In this document: positions 8,775 through 16,921 of the stretch, piece by piece
Position numbering within the stretch: position 1 is the stretch's first letter
Layout: each line of letters starts with the position of its first letter
Assembly: GCA_937967325.1 (NCBI GenBank)
Contig: CALBSQ010000201.1
Location: 1 to 34,573 of the forward strand
Reading direction: 5' to 3'
Source of the DNA: an uncultured Chloroflexota bacterium
GTDB lineage: Bacteria > Chloroflexota > UBA4733
DNA: 34,573 nt
Notes under the pieces: generated by a model
The model's database searches: none
Told to the model about the DNA's origin: nothing
Seen by the model: only the letters and a program-made list of their open reading frames with translations
Position numbers and translations under genes: made by a program

Positions 8775-10805
8775 ATGCCGGCGCTGAGTGACCTCGACCG
8801 CAAAGCCTCGGAGATCTTCGCCGGCAAGCTCGTGCGCAAGGACCTCGTCCGCAAGGTCAAAGTCGGGGCCAACGTGCCCGTCTACGTCCTGGAATACCTG
8901 CTGGGCAAGTACTGCGCGACCGACGACGAAGCCGCCATCGACGCCGGCCTCCGCCTCGTGAACTTCACCGTCGCCGAGAACTTCATCCGGCCGGACGAGG
9001 CTAACAAGGCCCAGTTTGCCATCAAGGATCGCGGTCAGGGGACGCTCATCGACAAGGTGCGGGTCCGCGCGCTGGCGGACAAAGACTGGGCGGAGATGGC
9101 CAACTTCGGCAACCGCTTCCTGCACGTCCCCGATCAGCTCATCCGCCAATATCCCCGTCTGCTGGAAGGTGGCATCTGGGGACAGGTCGACATCGACTAT
9201 CGCCCCGACGACGACGAGGGCGAGAAGTCGCGGCCGTTCTACATCACCGACATCCGCCCGATCCAGCTCGCCGGCTTTGATCTGGCCGAGTATGTGGACG
9301 GCCGTGCCCAATTCACTACCGATGAGTGGCTGGACCTGCTCATCCGCTCCATCGGGCTCGAGCCTGCCTACTACTCGCGCCGCGTGAAGCTACTGCTGTT
9401 GACCAGACTCATCCCCGTCGCCGAGCGCAACTACAACTACGTCGAGCTGGGGCCACGCGGCACCGGCAAGTCCTTCGTCTACCGCGAGGTCTCGCCCTAC
9501 TCCATCCTGGTCTCCGGCGGCAAGACCACCGTGGCCAACCTGTTCTTCAATATGAGCACCGGCAAGGTGGGATTGGTTGGGCTGTGGGATGTTGTCGCCT
9601 TCGACGAGGTGGCCGGCATCGAGTTTGACGACAAGGCCGCCGTGCAGATCCTGAAGGACTACATGGAAGCCGGCTCCTTCAGTCGTGGTCGGGAAGAGGT
9701 CGTCGCCAACGCCTCCATGGCCTTCCTCGGCAACGTGAACGTCGCCGTCGACGTGCTCGTCAAGACCGGGCACCTGTTCCAGCCCTTGTCCGCGGCCATG
9801 CAGGATATGGCCCTGATCGACCGCTTCCACTTCTACATGCCCGGCTGGGATGTCCCGAAGCTGGCGATCGAGCACTTCACGACTGGCTACGGCTTCATCG
9901 TCGACTACCTGGCCGAGGCCTTGCGCGAGCTGCGCAAGCGCAGCTTCGCCGAGCTGCTCGACCGCTACTTTGCCCTGGGCTCACACCTCAATGCCCGCGA
10001 CGTCAGAGCGGTGCGCAAGACCGTTTCCGGTCTGCTCAAGCTCCTGCATCCCCACGAACAGTTCACGCGCGAAGAGCTCCAGGAGTATCTGGAGCTCGCC
10101 CTGGAAGGTCGGCGGCGAGTCAAAGAGCAGCTCAAGAAGCTGGGCGCCTTCGAGTACTACCAGACCAGCTTCTCCTACCTCGATGCCGAAACGCGCGAAG
10201 AGCGTTTCGTGGGCGTGCCGGAGGGCGGCGGGCGCGACCTGATCTCACCGGACCCACTGCCGGCCGGCTGCGCCTATGGGGCCGCGGCGACACTCGGCGA
10301 CAAGGTTGCGCTGGTGCGCATTGAGGTTACCGGGTTTCCGGGCTCAGGGAAGCTGCGCATTGCCGGCAGCCCCCCCAAGGCCGTCCGTGACTCGCTCACC
10401 ACCACGTTCGACTACATCCGCGGCCGCGCCGGCGAGCTCGGCCTGACTGGCCAGGTGGATGCTGCCGACTACCGCCTGCAGGTGGTCGATCTCACCACCG
10501 GCGGCGACGGCGGCGACGTCGGAATGGCGGCATTCGTCGCCCTCTACTCGCACTTCAAGCAGAAGCCCGTCCTCCCCAGCCTGGTCATCGTGGGCCAGGT
10601 TTCCTTGCAAGGGCACACCGCGGCGGGACGGTCGCTGGTGGAGACTCTGCAGGTAGCGATGGACAATGGCGCCAAGCGTGCCCTCGTGCCTGTAGAGAGC
10701 AAGCGCCAAATCCTCGATGTGCCGGGCGACGTGATCGCCCGCGTCGATCCCATCTTCTATACCGATCCCCTCAGCGCCGCCATCAAGGCGCTGGGGATGA
10801 GCTAG
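8775..10805 (+). CDS. brxL: BREX system AAA+ / Lon-like protein BrxL
   Basis: BrxL is a ring-forming AAA+ protein with a Lon-protease-like C-terminal domain; studied homologues bind and move on DNA, and it is required for phage exclusion in type 1 BREX. This copy has 676 residues. The N-terminal signature KLVRKDLVRKVK and VLEYLLGKYCATDDEA is characteristic. Walker A is GPRGTGKS at residues 226-233 and Walker B is VVAFDE with D277 and E278. The Lon-like domain occupies about residues 510-676. At the place of the Lon catalytic serine it has D581 (GGDVGM), and at the catalytic lysine it has T624; their 43-residue spacing equals that of the Lon dyad, so the fold is kept but peptidase activity is not expected. 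The start is ATG 8775 with GGAG at 8762-8765; a TTG at 8760 is a weaker option. Confidence 0.95.
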   Translation: MPALSDLDRKASEIFAGKLVRKDLVRKVKVGANVPVYVLEYLLGKYCATDDEAAIDAGLRLVNFTVAENFIRPDEANKAQFAIKDRGQGTLIDKVRVRALADKDWAEMANFGNRFLHVPDQLIRQYPRLLEGGIWGQVDIDYRPDDDEGEKSRPFYITDIRPIQLAGFDLAEYVDGRAQFTTDEWLDLLIRSIGLEPAYYSRRVKLLLLTRLIPVAERNYNYVELGPRGTGKSFVYREVSPYSILVSGGKTTVANLFFNMSTGKVGLVGLWDVVAFDEVAGIEFDDKAAVQILKDYMEAGSFSRGREEVVANASMAFLGNVNVAVDVLVKTGHLFQPLSAAMQDMALIDRFHFYMPGWDVPKLAIEHFTTGYGFIVDYLAEALRELRKRSFAELLDRYFALGSHLNARDVRAVRKTVSGLLKLLHPHEQFTREELQEYLELALEGRRRVKEQLKKLGAFEYYQTSFSYLDAETREERFVGVPEGGGRDLISPDPLPAGCAYGAAATLGDKVALVRIEVTGFPGSGKLRIAGSPPKAVRDSLTTTFDYIRGRAGELGLTGQVDAADYRLQVVDLTTGGDGGDVGMAAFVALYSHFKQKPVLPSLVIVGQVSLQGHTAAGRSLVETLQVAMDNGAKRALVPVESKRQILDVPGDVIARVDPIFYTDPLSAAIKALGMS

Positions 10806-10815
10806 CGAGTGCATC

Positions 10816-10831
10816 GGACGACTAATCGTCC
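10816..10831 (+). terminator. Small hairpin after brxL
   Basis: GGACGA (10816-10821), loop CTAA, TCGTCC (10826-10831) is a perfect 6-bp stem starting 10 bases after the brxL stop. There is no T-run after it (GCTGGGCC follows). It could end or stabilise the BREX transcript, but the call is weak. Confidence 0.35.
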
Positions 10832-10890
10832 GCTGGGCCATCGCAAGACAATGTGGCACATCTGCGCCGGAGAGAGGCCGGGGTAAGGGC

Positions 10891-10906
10891 CGGTGGTATA
10901 CTCCAC
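10891..10906 (+). promoter_or_regulatory. Putative extended -10 of the aminotransferase gene, inside an inverted repeat
   Basis: TGGTATACT (10894-10902) fits an extended -10 element with TATACT as the hexamer, 35 bases before the ATG. No convincing -35 is seen at the right distance (GAGGCC). GGTGG (10892-10896) and CCACC (10903-10907) flank the hexamer symmetrically, so a repressor could sit directly on the -10. The transcript would separate the aminotransferase from BREX. Confidence 0.35.
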
Positions 10907-10936
10907 CCTTGCGATGCTCGCTTGAGGGAGGTGGTC

Positions 10937-11902
10937 ATGGCCGGCGAAGCCTTTGCCTATTTCGACGGGAAGATTGTCCCGCTGTCCGAGGCCAAGGTGA
11001 GCATCGTCACCCACGCCTTCAACTATGGTACGGGCTGCTTCGAGGGCATCCGCGGCTACTGGAATGCCGACGACGAGCAGATCTACCTGTTCCGCGCCGT
11101 AGAGCACTTCGAGCGCTTGCGCGATTCCGCCAAGATTCTGCGGATGGACTTCGATGAATCGACCGAGCGGCTTTGCGAGCTGGCGTGTGAGCTGGTGCGC
11201 CTCGACGGCTTTCGCGAAGACTGCTACGTTCGGCCGATCGTGTATAAGAAGGACGAGCAAGTCGGCGTCAAGCTGCACGGCCTGGCCACCGGATTAGCGA
11301 TGTTCTGCGTGCCTTTCGGGCCGTATGTGGATGTCGAGCACGGCATCCGCTGCGCCGTCTCGTCTTGGCGCCGTGTCGACGACAACGTCGCCCCGGCCCG
11401 CGCCAAGGTCACCGGCATCTACGTCAACTCGGCCCTGGCCAAGACCGAGGCCGTGGAGAACGGCTTCGACGAGGCTATCATGCTCACCCACGACGGTCAC
11501 GTCTCGGAGGGCAGCGCCGAGAACCTCTTCCTGGTTCGCGACGGCGCGCTGGTCACGCCGCCGTTCAGCGACAACATCCTGGAGGGGATCACGCGCGGGA
11601 CCGTGATCGAGCTGGCCACCAAGGAGTTGGGCCTGCCGGTGGTCGAGCGCTGCATCGACCGCAGTGAGCTCTACATCGCCGACGAGGTCTTCCTCTGCGG
11701 CACCGGCGCCCAGATCTCGCCGGTCATCGAGATCGATCGGCGTGCCATCGGCAGCGGCCGCGTCGGCGAGGTGACCGCCCGGCTGCAGCGGCGCTACTTC
11801 GACGTGGTGCGCGGCCACGACGCCCGCTATCGCCACTGGCGCCGGCCTGCCCTCCAGCCGGCTGCCCAGGCTGCCGGTCAGCGAACCCCTGTCCGCGCCT
11901 GA
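10937..11902 (+). CDS. ilvE: Branched-chain amino acid aminotransferase (fold-type IV PLP enzyme)
   Basis: The enzyme moves the amino group between glutamate and branched-chain 2-oxo acids in the last step of Val, Leu and Ile synthesis, in the cytoplasm. The 321-residue product has the class IV features: FNYGTGCFEGIRGYW near the N-terminus, the pyridoxal-phosphate lysine in ARAKVTGIYVNSA (K157), EGSAENLF with E191, and TPPFSDNILEGITR. The length is near the usual 300-310, with a Pro/Ala/Arg-rich tail of about 20 residues. The start is ATG 10937 because GGGAGGT ends 5 bases before it and the domain begins at once; the frame is open further up to 10853. A glycosyltransferase gene begins 15 bp downstream, perhaps co-transcribed but functionally unrelated. 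A D-amino acid or 4-amino-4-deoxychorismate enzyme of the same fold is a less likely reading. Confidence 0.9.
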   Translation: MAGEAFAYFDGKIVPLSEAKVSIVTHAFNYGTGCFEGIRGYWNADDEQIYLFRAVEHFERLRDSAKILRMDFDESTERLCELACELVRLDGFREDCYVRPIVYKKDEQVGVKLHGLATGLAMFCVPFGPYVDVEHGIRCAVSSWRRVDDNVAPARAKVTGIYVNSALAKTEAVENGFDEAIMLTHDGHVSEGSAENLFLVRDGALVTPPFSDNILEGITRGTVIELATKELGLPVVERCIDRSELYIADEVFLCGTGAQISPVIEIDRRAIGSGRVGEVTARLQRRYFDVVRGHDARYRHWRRPALQPAAQAAGQRTPVRA

Positions 11903-11917
11903 GCGCTCGCCGCTCCT

Positions 11918-13060
11918 GTGCATGTCGGCATCAACGCCCATCTGATCTCGCTGGGAGATAGCTATCGTAACGCCGGCGTCGGGCAGTACCTCTATCAGCT
12001 CGTCACCCATCTGACCCCAGCGCCGCCGGTGGACTCGATCACCGCCTTCGTCGGCCCGTCTGCGCGCCCCGAGTCTTTGTCGCGCCGGGCCGGACTGCGC
12101 TATGGCGCCACGCTGCTGCCCACGGAGCGACCGCTGATGCGCATTCTCTGGGAGCAGGCGCTGCAGCCGCTGCTGCTGCTGCACGCGGGGATCGATTTGC
12201 TGCACTGTCCGGTCAACGTGTCGCCGCTGGCCGTCCCGGTACCGACGGTGCTGACAATCCACGACCTCTCCTTCCTCCGGTACCCGCGGACCTTTACCCG
12301 CGCCAAGCGCCGTTACCTGACGGCGTTCACTGCTCATTCGGCGCGGCGCGCCCGCCTGGTCCTCACCGACTCCGAGCACACGCGGCTGGACGTGATCCGC
12401 TTGCTTGGTGTCGCGCCCGCGCGCGCGCGGACCGCCTATCCGGGTGTGACCGAGGCGTATCATCCGCGGACGGCCAAGGAGATTGAGGCGTTCCGGCGCC
12501 GCCAGGGCGTGCCCGAGCGCTACTTCCTCCACGTCGGCACGTTGCAGCCGCGCAAGAACCTGGAGCGCCTCATCGACGCCTTCGCCCAGTTCAAGCGCGC
12601 GACGAGCCTGCCGCACGCGCTCATGCTGGTCGGCGGCCGGGGCTGGCTCTACGACGGGCTGATCGAGCGGGCAAGGCAGGCCGATGTCGAGGGCAGTGTC
12701 CATTTTGTAGGATATGCGGCGCCGGAGGAGCTGCCCCTATGGTACGCTGCTGCCGAGACGACAGTCGTACCGTCCCTCTACGAGGGGTTTGGTTTTCCGG
12801 TGCTGGAGGCGATGGCGTGCGGCGCCCCCGTGCTTTCTTCCAGGGCTTCCTCTCTACCGGAGGTAGCCGGCGACGCCGCCGACCTATTCGATCCCTTCGA
12901 TGTCGCGGCGATGGCGGCGGCGATGCAGCGGCTTGCCGGCGACCCCGACCGGCGTCAAGCCTTGCAAGCGCGCGGCTTGGCACGCGCGGCGCTATTCACC
13001 TGGGAGCATTCCGCGCGAGCGGTGCTCGCCGCCTACGCCGAAGCGGGAAAGGCCGGGTGA
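11918..13060 (+). CDS. GT4-family glycosyltransferase
   Basis: This 380-residue protein is a GT-B retaining glycosyltransferase that would add a sugar to a lipid-linked oligosaccharide at the inner membrane face. The N-terminal domain starts with VGINAHLIS and carries the glycine-rich NAGVGQYLYQL. The C-terminal nucleotide-sugar domain has HVGTLQPRKNLERLI, LVGGRGW, and the E-x7-E signature in SLYEGFGFPVLEAMACG (E289 and E297). The start is GTG 11918 because the conserved fold begins at the next residues, although no strong ribosome site is visible. The gene ends one base before the start of the sugar-phosphate transferase gene, so the two are translationally linked. The donor and acceptor sugars cannot be read from the sequence. 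Confidence 0.9.
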   Translation: MHVGINAHLISLGDSYRNAGVGQYLYQLVTHLTPAPPVDSITAFVGPSARPESLSRRAGLRYGATLLPTERPLMRILWEQALQPLLLLHAGIDLLHCPVNVSPLAVPVPTVLTIHDLSFLRYPRTFTRAKRRYLTAFTAHSARRARLVLTDSEHTRLDVIRLLGVAPARARTAYPGVTEAYHPRTAKEIEAFRRRQGVPERYFLHVGTLQPRKNLERLIDAFAQFKRATSLPHALMLVGGRGWLYDGLIERARQADVEGSVHFVGYAAPEELPLWYAAAETTVVPSLYEGFGFPVLEAMACGAPVLSSRASSLPEVAGDAADLFDPFDVAAMAAAMQRLAGDPDRRQALQARGLARAALFTWEHSARAVLAAYAEAGKAG

Positions 13061-13061
13061 C

Positions 13062-14546
13062 GTGGGAGTAGTATCGCACGGGTCGGGGCTGACGGAAGAG
13101 TATTCCGTCCTGAGCCGTCCCACGGCGGCTCGCCGCCCTCTGTTCTTCGCGGCGATGGCCTGGCTCCTCATCGACAGCGCGTTGATCAATCTCTCCTTTA
13201 TTGCCGCTTATGTTGCGCGCTACAACCTGCAGGTTGGCGGCGCGGTCGAGCCGGTGAATCGTGTCTCCCTGGGCGCGTACTGGCAGATCCAGCTCTGGTT
13301 CTGGGCCTTCTTGATGGTGCTGCTGCAAGTGGAGGGCCTCTACCGCCGGCGGCGTCAGCCCAGCATCGTCGACCAGTTTGGTGTCATTATGCGCTCCTCC
13401 ATCGTGACCGGGGGCATCATTGCCGCGCTCAGTTTCGTGTTGAAGCCGCCCTCCCAGTCGCGTTTCGTCTTCCTGTACATGTGTGTGGCCGCTATCGTCA
13501 CGCTCAGCCTCGCCCGAGTCGTGGCCCACACCGTCCGGATGGCCCGCCACCGGCGGGGCCTGGATGTGCGCACCGTGGTCGTAGTCGGCGAGAGTAATCT
13601 CGCCAAGATGGTGCTCCAGCGTATTGCCGGTGATCCTGCTATGGGCTATCGCGTGGCGGGCTTCTTGGGCGATAGCGCCGCTCCGTCGGACTTTGGCCGC
13701 TTCCACGCCTTGGGCAGCGTGGGCCAGATCCGACACGTCCTGCTGGACCAGAAGGTGGACGAGGTGGTAGTGGCGCTGCCGGCTACCGCCCACGCGCAGG
13801 TCATGCAGGTCATCAGTGAGTGCAAGGCGGCCGGTGTTGATTTTGCCATTGTCCCCGACCTCTTCGAGCTCAGCCTGTCCCACGTCGATATGGAGAGCCT
13901 CGGCGGGATTCCCCTCCTCGGTCTGCGCGAGAACCCGTTGCACGGGGCCAATCTCTGGATAAAGCGGGCCATCGACATCGCCGTAGCGGGCGTTGCCCTC
14001 CTGCTGCTGGCGCTGCCGATGCTGATCATGGCGATCGCGATTCGCCTGGATTCCCCCGGATCGATCATCTACCATCAGGTACGTGTCGGCAAAGGCGGTC
14101 GCACCTTCAAATTCTATAAGATCCGGTCGATGGTCCAGAACGCCGATGATCTCTTTGCGACGATACAGGGTCAGAACGACGCCGGCCGCATTCATTTCAA
14201 GTCGCGCAACGACCCCCGCCGAACGCGCGTGGGCCGCGTCATGCGCCGTCTGAGCCTGGACGAGGTGCCGCAGCTCTTCAACGTGCTCAAGGGAGATATG
14301 AGCCTGGTGGGTCCCCGTCCGCCACGTCCGCACGAATACAGGGAGTACGAAGACTGGATGAAGGCCCGGCTCAGGGTGACGCCCGGCCTCACCGGCCTCT
14401 GGCAAGTCAGTGGGCGGAGCGATCTGACGTTTGATGAGATGATCCTGCTCGACCTGTACTATATCGAGAGTTGGTCGCCCGGCCTGGACTTGAAGATCCT
14501 GCTGCAAACAGTCCCGGCCCTGCTCACCGGGAGGGGAGCGTACTAG
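13062..14546 (+). CDS. Polyprenyl-phosphate sugar-1-phosphate transferase (WbaP/CpsE type)
   Basis: This integral membrane enzyme starts polysaccharide repeat-unit assembly by putting a sugar-1-phosphate on undecaprenyl phosphate. The 494-residue protein has hydrophobic helices at about residues 30-125, a Rossmann-like middle domain from about 169 (RTVVVVGESNLAKMVLQRI) to 290, and a C-terminal bacterial sugar transferase domain from about 296 to the end. That domain shows KRAIDIAVAG, the membrane helix LLLLALPMLIMAIAI, FKFYKIRSM, SLDEVPQLFNVLKGDMSLVGPRPP with D400 and E401, and LTGLWQVSGRS. The start is GTG 13062, one base after the upstream stop; the frame is open well upstream inside the GT4 gene. 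It lies between the glycosyltransferase and the Wzz-like gene in a tight operon. Sugar specificity (Glc, Gal or other) is unknown. Confidence 0.92.
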   Translation: MGVVSHGSGLTEEYSVLSRPTAARRPLFFAAMAWLLIDSALINLSFIAAYVARYNLQVGGAVEPVNRVSLGAYWQIQLWFWAFLMVLLQVEGLYRRRRQPSIVDQFGVIMRSSIVTGGIIAALSFVLKPPSQSRFVFLYMCVAAIVTLSLARVVAHTVRMARHRRGLDVRTVVVVGESNLAKMVLQRIAGDPAMGYRVAGFLGDSAAPSDFGRFHALGSVGQIRHVLLDQKVDEVVVALPATAHAQVMQVISECKAAGVDFAIVPDLFELSLSHVDMESLGGIPLLGLRENPLHGANLWIKRAIDIAVAGVALLLLALPMLIMAIAIRLDSPGSIIYHQVRVGKGGRTFKFYKIRSMVQNADDLFATIQGQNDAGRIHFKSRNDPRRTRVGRVMRRLSLDEVPQLFNVLKGDMSLVGPRPPRPHEYREYEDWMKARLRVTPGLTGLWQVSGRSDLTFDEMILLDLYYIESWSPGLDLKILLQTVPALLTGRGAY

Positions 14547-14548
14547 TC

Positions 14549-15370
14549 ATGGAACTCGAGCGCTATGCTATGGTCCTCCAGCGATGGTCCTGGCTGATCG
14601 CCTTGATTGTCGTGCTCACGGCGGTTGCCAGCGCCGGGGATGCGCTCGTGGCGCCGGGGAGCTACAAGGCAACCACGCAGGTGTTGGTCAACCCCATCTC
14701 ACCCTCGGCGGGCAGCGGCGACACCTATTACTACGTGCCGTACTACCAGGAGCAGGCGGCGCAGTTCATCCTTGACGACTATGCGGGCGTCATCGGCGGA
14801 ACGACATTCGCTGAGGAGATGATTGCCCTACTGAAGCAATCGCCGCAAGCCGACGTGCGCGCCGCCGCGAACAAGATGACGACCATCGACGACGCGCAGA
14901 AGTTGAGCAAGCAGCTCAAGGTCAACCGCGTGAATCGCCTGCTGCAAGTCGACGTTACCGCCGATTCCAGGGACATGGCCCTTGCCATTGCAGGCGCGGC
15001 TGACCAGATCATCGTGCAACAAGGTCCGACGTTCTTCGATGCGCTCACGAAGGCCAACGCTGGGCAAGCGAAAGCGGCAAGCATCGCCACGGTGGGAGTA
15101 TCGGACCAACCGCACATCGTCCAGAAGCCGAGCCGCCTGCGTTCCCTGCTGTTCTGGCTCCTGCGCGCCCTGGTCGGGTTGGTCGCGGCGGTGGCCATCG
15201 TCTTCGTCCTTCACTACTTCGACGACCACCTCTACGACGAGGTTGACGTACGCAGCTTCCTCGACCTGCCCATGCTTGGCTCCGTTATTGCGCCGCCCCT
15301 CGCGGTCAGCCGCATGGCGCTCCAGCGAGGCGAGGCAGCGGCTAGAACTGCCGTGGGGGCACGAGGGTAG
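14549..15370 (+). CDS. Wzz-like polysaccharide chain-length determinant protein
   Basis: This protein would be the polysaccharide co-polymerase that sets chain length during Wzy-type polymerisation. It has 273 residues with the expected layout: MELERYAMVLQRW and a first transmembrane helix (about 13-34), a large external loop with helices (about 35-195), a second helix LLFWLLRALVGLVAAVAIVF (about 200-222), and a short cytoplasmic tail ending at LPMLGSVIAPP. No C-terminal tyrosine kinase domain is present, so any partner kinase is elsewhere. The start is ATG 14549 with GGAGGGGA at 14530-14537, two bases after the previous stop. It is the last gene of the three-gene polysaccharide operon; no polymerase or flippase gene is next to it. 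A 397-bp non-coding stretch follows. Confidence 0.85.
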   Translation: MELERYAMVLQRWSWLIALIVVLTAVASAGDALVAPGSYKATTQVLVNPISPSAGSGDTYYYVPYYQEQAAQFILDDYAGVIGGTTFAEEMIALLKQSPQADVRAAANKMTTIDDAQKLSKQLKVNRVNRLLQVDVTADSRDMALAIAGAADQIIVQQGPTFFDALTKANAGQAKAASIATVGVSDQPHIVQKPSRLRSLLFWLLRALVGLVAAVAIVFVLHYFDDHLYDEVDVRSFLDLPMLGSVIAPPLAVSRMALQRGEAAARTAVGARG

Positions 15371-15404
15371 CGTCTATGCGGCTCGGATCGGGGAAGTCTG
15401 CTGG

Positions 15405-15655
15405 TCGCGGGGACGCCGGGGCCGCGATTGCGATCGGCGGCCAAGCGACCGGGCGACTGCGGTCGCTCGGCGACAAGGCAGTTCGTCTCGCCGTTGGGCC
15501 AGACCTTCAGGAGATTTGGAGCAGGTGGTTGTAACAAACTACCGCCCGACTGCGGTATCTCCCGTCCCGCGGACGACCCTCACCGAATGAAAGGGACCGC
15601 AGTCCCCCCGGTCGCTTGGCTGCCGACCGCAGTCGCGGCCCCGGCGTCCCCGCGA
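15405..15655. repeat. Large imperfect inverted repeat with five GACTGCGGTC-type units
   Basis: The left arm 15405-15467 and the right arm 15592-15655 are reverse complements over about 64 positions, with roughly five mismatches and one single-base gap; the loop is about 124 bases. Inside are five copies of a short self-complementary unit, GAC-TGCG-GTC or variants: near 15425, 15453 and 15548 in one orientation, 15594 and 15624 in the other. A further imperfect palindrome (GGTGGTTGTAACAAACTACC) lies at 15533-15545 and nearby. No open frame here looks coding. The element fills most of the gap 15371-15767 after the wzz-like gene. It resembles a composite REP/BIME-type or MITE-like element; as RNA it would form one long stem. 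Confidence 0.8.
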
Positions 15656-15741
15656 GCCCCGTCTCTAACCTTATCGGGACGGTGCCTCTCAGATAGTAGT
15701 CCCACGAGCGGTATCATGATCCCAATATGGACTCCCTGACG

Positions 15742-15765
15742 GCTGATAGCTGAAAGCTGATAGCT
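15742..15765. repeat. GCTGATAGCT direct repeat before the YbjQ-like gene
   Basis: GCTGATAGCT occurs at 15742-15751 and again at 15756-15765, separated by GAAA. The second copy ends two bases before the TTG start of the next gene, in the place where a ribosome site should be. I recall similar AGCTGATAGCTGAAAGC strings scattered in many bacterial genomes, so this is probably a dispersed repeat and not a specific operator. Confidence 0.6.
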
Positions 15766-15767
15766 CG

Positions 15768-16784
15768 TTGAACCTCTGGCATCGCAAGACAGCGGACGAA
15801 CAGGCGTCCGATGCTGAGCGCAAGCGGGAGCAAGACGCGCTGCGCCAACTCGTGGCGCAGCGCCGGGCGCAAGAGCAGCAGCGACAGCAGGATGATCTCG
15901 AACGGTTGCGTCGAGGTGGTATCCCCACGGAGGCGGAGCACCGCCTCCGTGAGCTCTCTGGCGCGCGGCCCGGCGACCTCGCCTTCACCAGCGACCTCTC
16001 GCCCGACGAAGCGGCACTCTTGCGGCGTCGCGGCTATCGCGTCTTGGGTCTGGTCACTGGCAGCGCCGTGTACCACGTGGGCGTTGCCTATGCCTCGGCC
16101 TATCAGGACTGCGAAGTGCGCGAGCTCTCCGGCGCCTACAACGAGGCGACGCGGCTGGCGGTCACCCGTATGGAGCAGGAAGCCCGGCTGCTCGGCGCGC
16201 ACGGCGTCGTCGGCGTCCGCTACGACATGGTCCGGCACGAGTGGAGCCAGAAGATGATCGAGGTGCAGCTCGTCGGCACGGCAGTCACCGCGCCCGGCGC
16301 CGCGCCCGCGGAGCCCTGGCTCTCCGATCTGTCCGGCCAGGAGTGGTGGAGCCTCACCCGCGCGGGCTACGACCCGGCCGGGCTGGTCTGGGGCCACTGC
16401 ACCTGGTTCATCCTGACCCAGGGCTGGGACCAGATGACGCAGATGTCCTGGTACAATCAGGAGCTCGGCCACTTCAGCGACGCCCTGCGCCAATGCCGTG
16501 ACCGCGCGGTGCATACCATGCAATCCCTGGCGGCTCATAACCATGCCAACGGCGTGGTCGGGGTGCGTGTGGCGCGTAAGCTCGAGGAGATCCACCTCAG
16601 CGGAACGGGCATGAACGCCGCCTACGAGCGCGAGCATCACAACCTGACTCTGAGCCTGATCGGCACCGCCGTTCGCGAGCGCCCGGACGCTCCCCGTCGT
16701 GTGCGCGGCACGGTCAACGTGCTGTCCCTACGAGATGGCCGCCTCCTGCCCGCGCGCCAGCCGGCGGACGCGACGTTCGAGTGA
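15768..16784 (+). CDS. Tandem YbjQ-like (putative heavy-metal-binding domain) protein, paralogue A
   Basis: The 338-residue product starts with a charged, Gln/Arg-rich helical segment (about 1-60, probable coiled coil), followed by two copies of a YbjQ/DUF74-like domain. Copy 1 is at about residues 65-170: GYRVLGLVTGSAVYHVG, then ELSGAYNEATRLAVTRM and GVVGVRYD. Copy 2 is at about 176-305: GYDPAGLVWGHCTWFI, then DRAVHTMQSLAAH and GVVGVRVA. YbjQ proteins are small oligomers annotated as putative heavy-metal binders; the role is not known. The start is TTG 15768 because no ATG or GTG suits; the lack of a ribosome site makes it uncertain. A paralogue with the same two-domain plan follows at 16947. 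The shared phrase SDLS before each unit supports duplication. No signal peptide is seen. Confidence 0.75.
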   Translation: MNLWHRKTADEQASDAERKREQDALRQLVAQRRAQEQQRQQDDLERLRRGGIPTEAEHRLRELSGARPGDLAFTSDLSPDEAALLRRRGYRVLGLVTGSAVYHVGVAYASAYQDCEVRELSGAYNEATRLAVTRMEQEARLLGAHGVVGVRYDMVRHEWSQKMIEVQLVGTAVTAPGAAPAEPWLSDLSGQEWWSLTRAGYDPAGLVWGHCTWFILTQGWDQMTQMSWYNQELGHFSDALRQCRDRAVHTMQSLAAHNHANGVVGVRVARKLEEIHLSGTGMNAAYEREHHNLTLSLIGTAVRERPDAPRRVRGTVNVLSLRDGRLLPARQPADATFE

Positions 16785-16807
16785 GGGCTGGGGGCGATGA
16801 GGCGCAC

Positions 16808-16921
16808 GGGCGAATCGGCGAGGGGAGGTCCGGCATGCCTGACGGGGAGACGATCCCGTTTCGCCTCCGTCTGCGCAATCTCCAGTCGCCCCTCCCTCAT
16901 CGCCCCCTCGCCGATTCGCCC
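16808..16921. repeat. 18-bp perfect inverted repeat between the two YbjQ-like genes
   Basis: GGGCGAATCGGCGAGGGG (16808-16825) and its exact reverse complement (16904-16921) enclose 78 bases. A second pairing, GGGGCGATGAG near 16791-16801 with CTCATCGCCCC near 16897-16907, crosses the first, so two alternative stems are possible. The element fills the 162-bp gap 16785-16946. AAAGGAG at 16936-16942, outside the stem, serves the next gene. Confidence 0.75.

Noticed and set aside
12996..14507. Minus-strand frame of 503 residues opposite the sugar transferase gene
   Set aside because: It lies antisense to a gene with all family motifs and shows no domain of its own.
15428..15739. 103-residue open frame in the space after the wzz-like gene
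   Set aside because: It runs through the large inverted repeat, has no ribosome site and no recognisable sequence.
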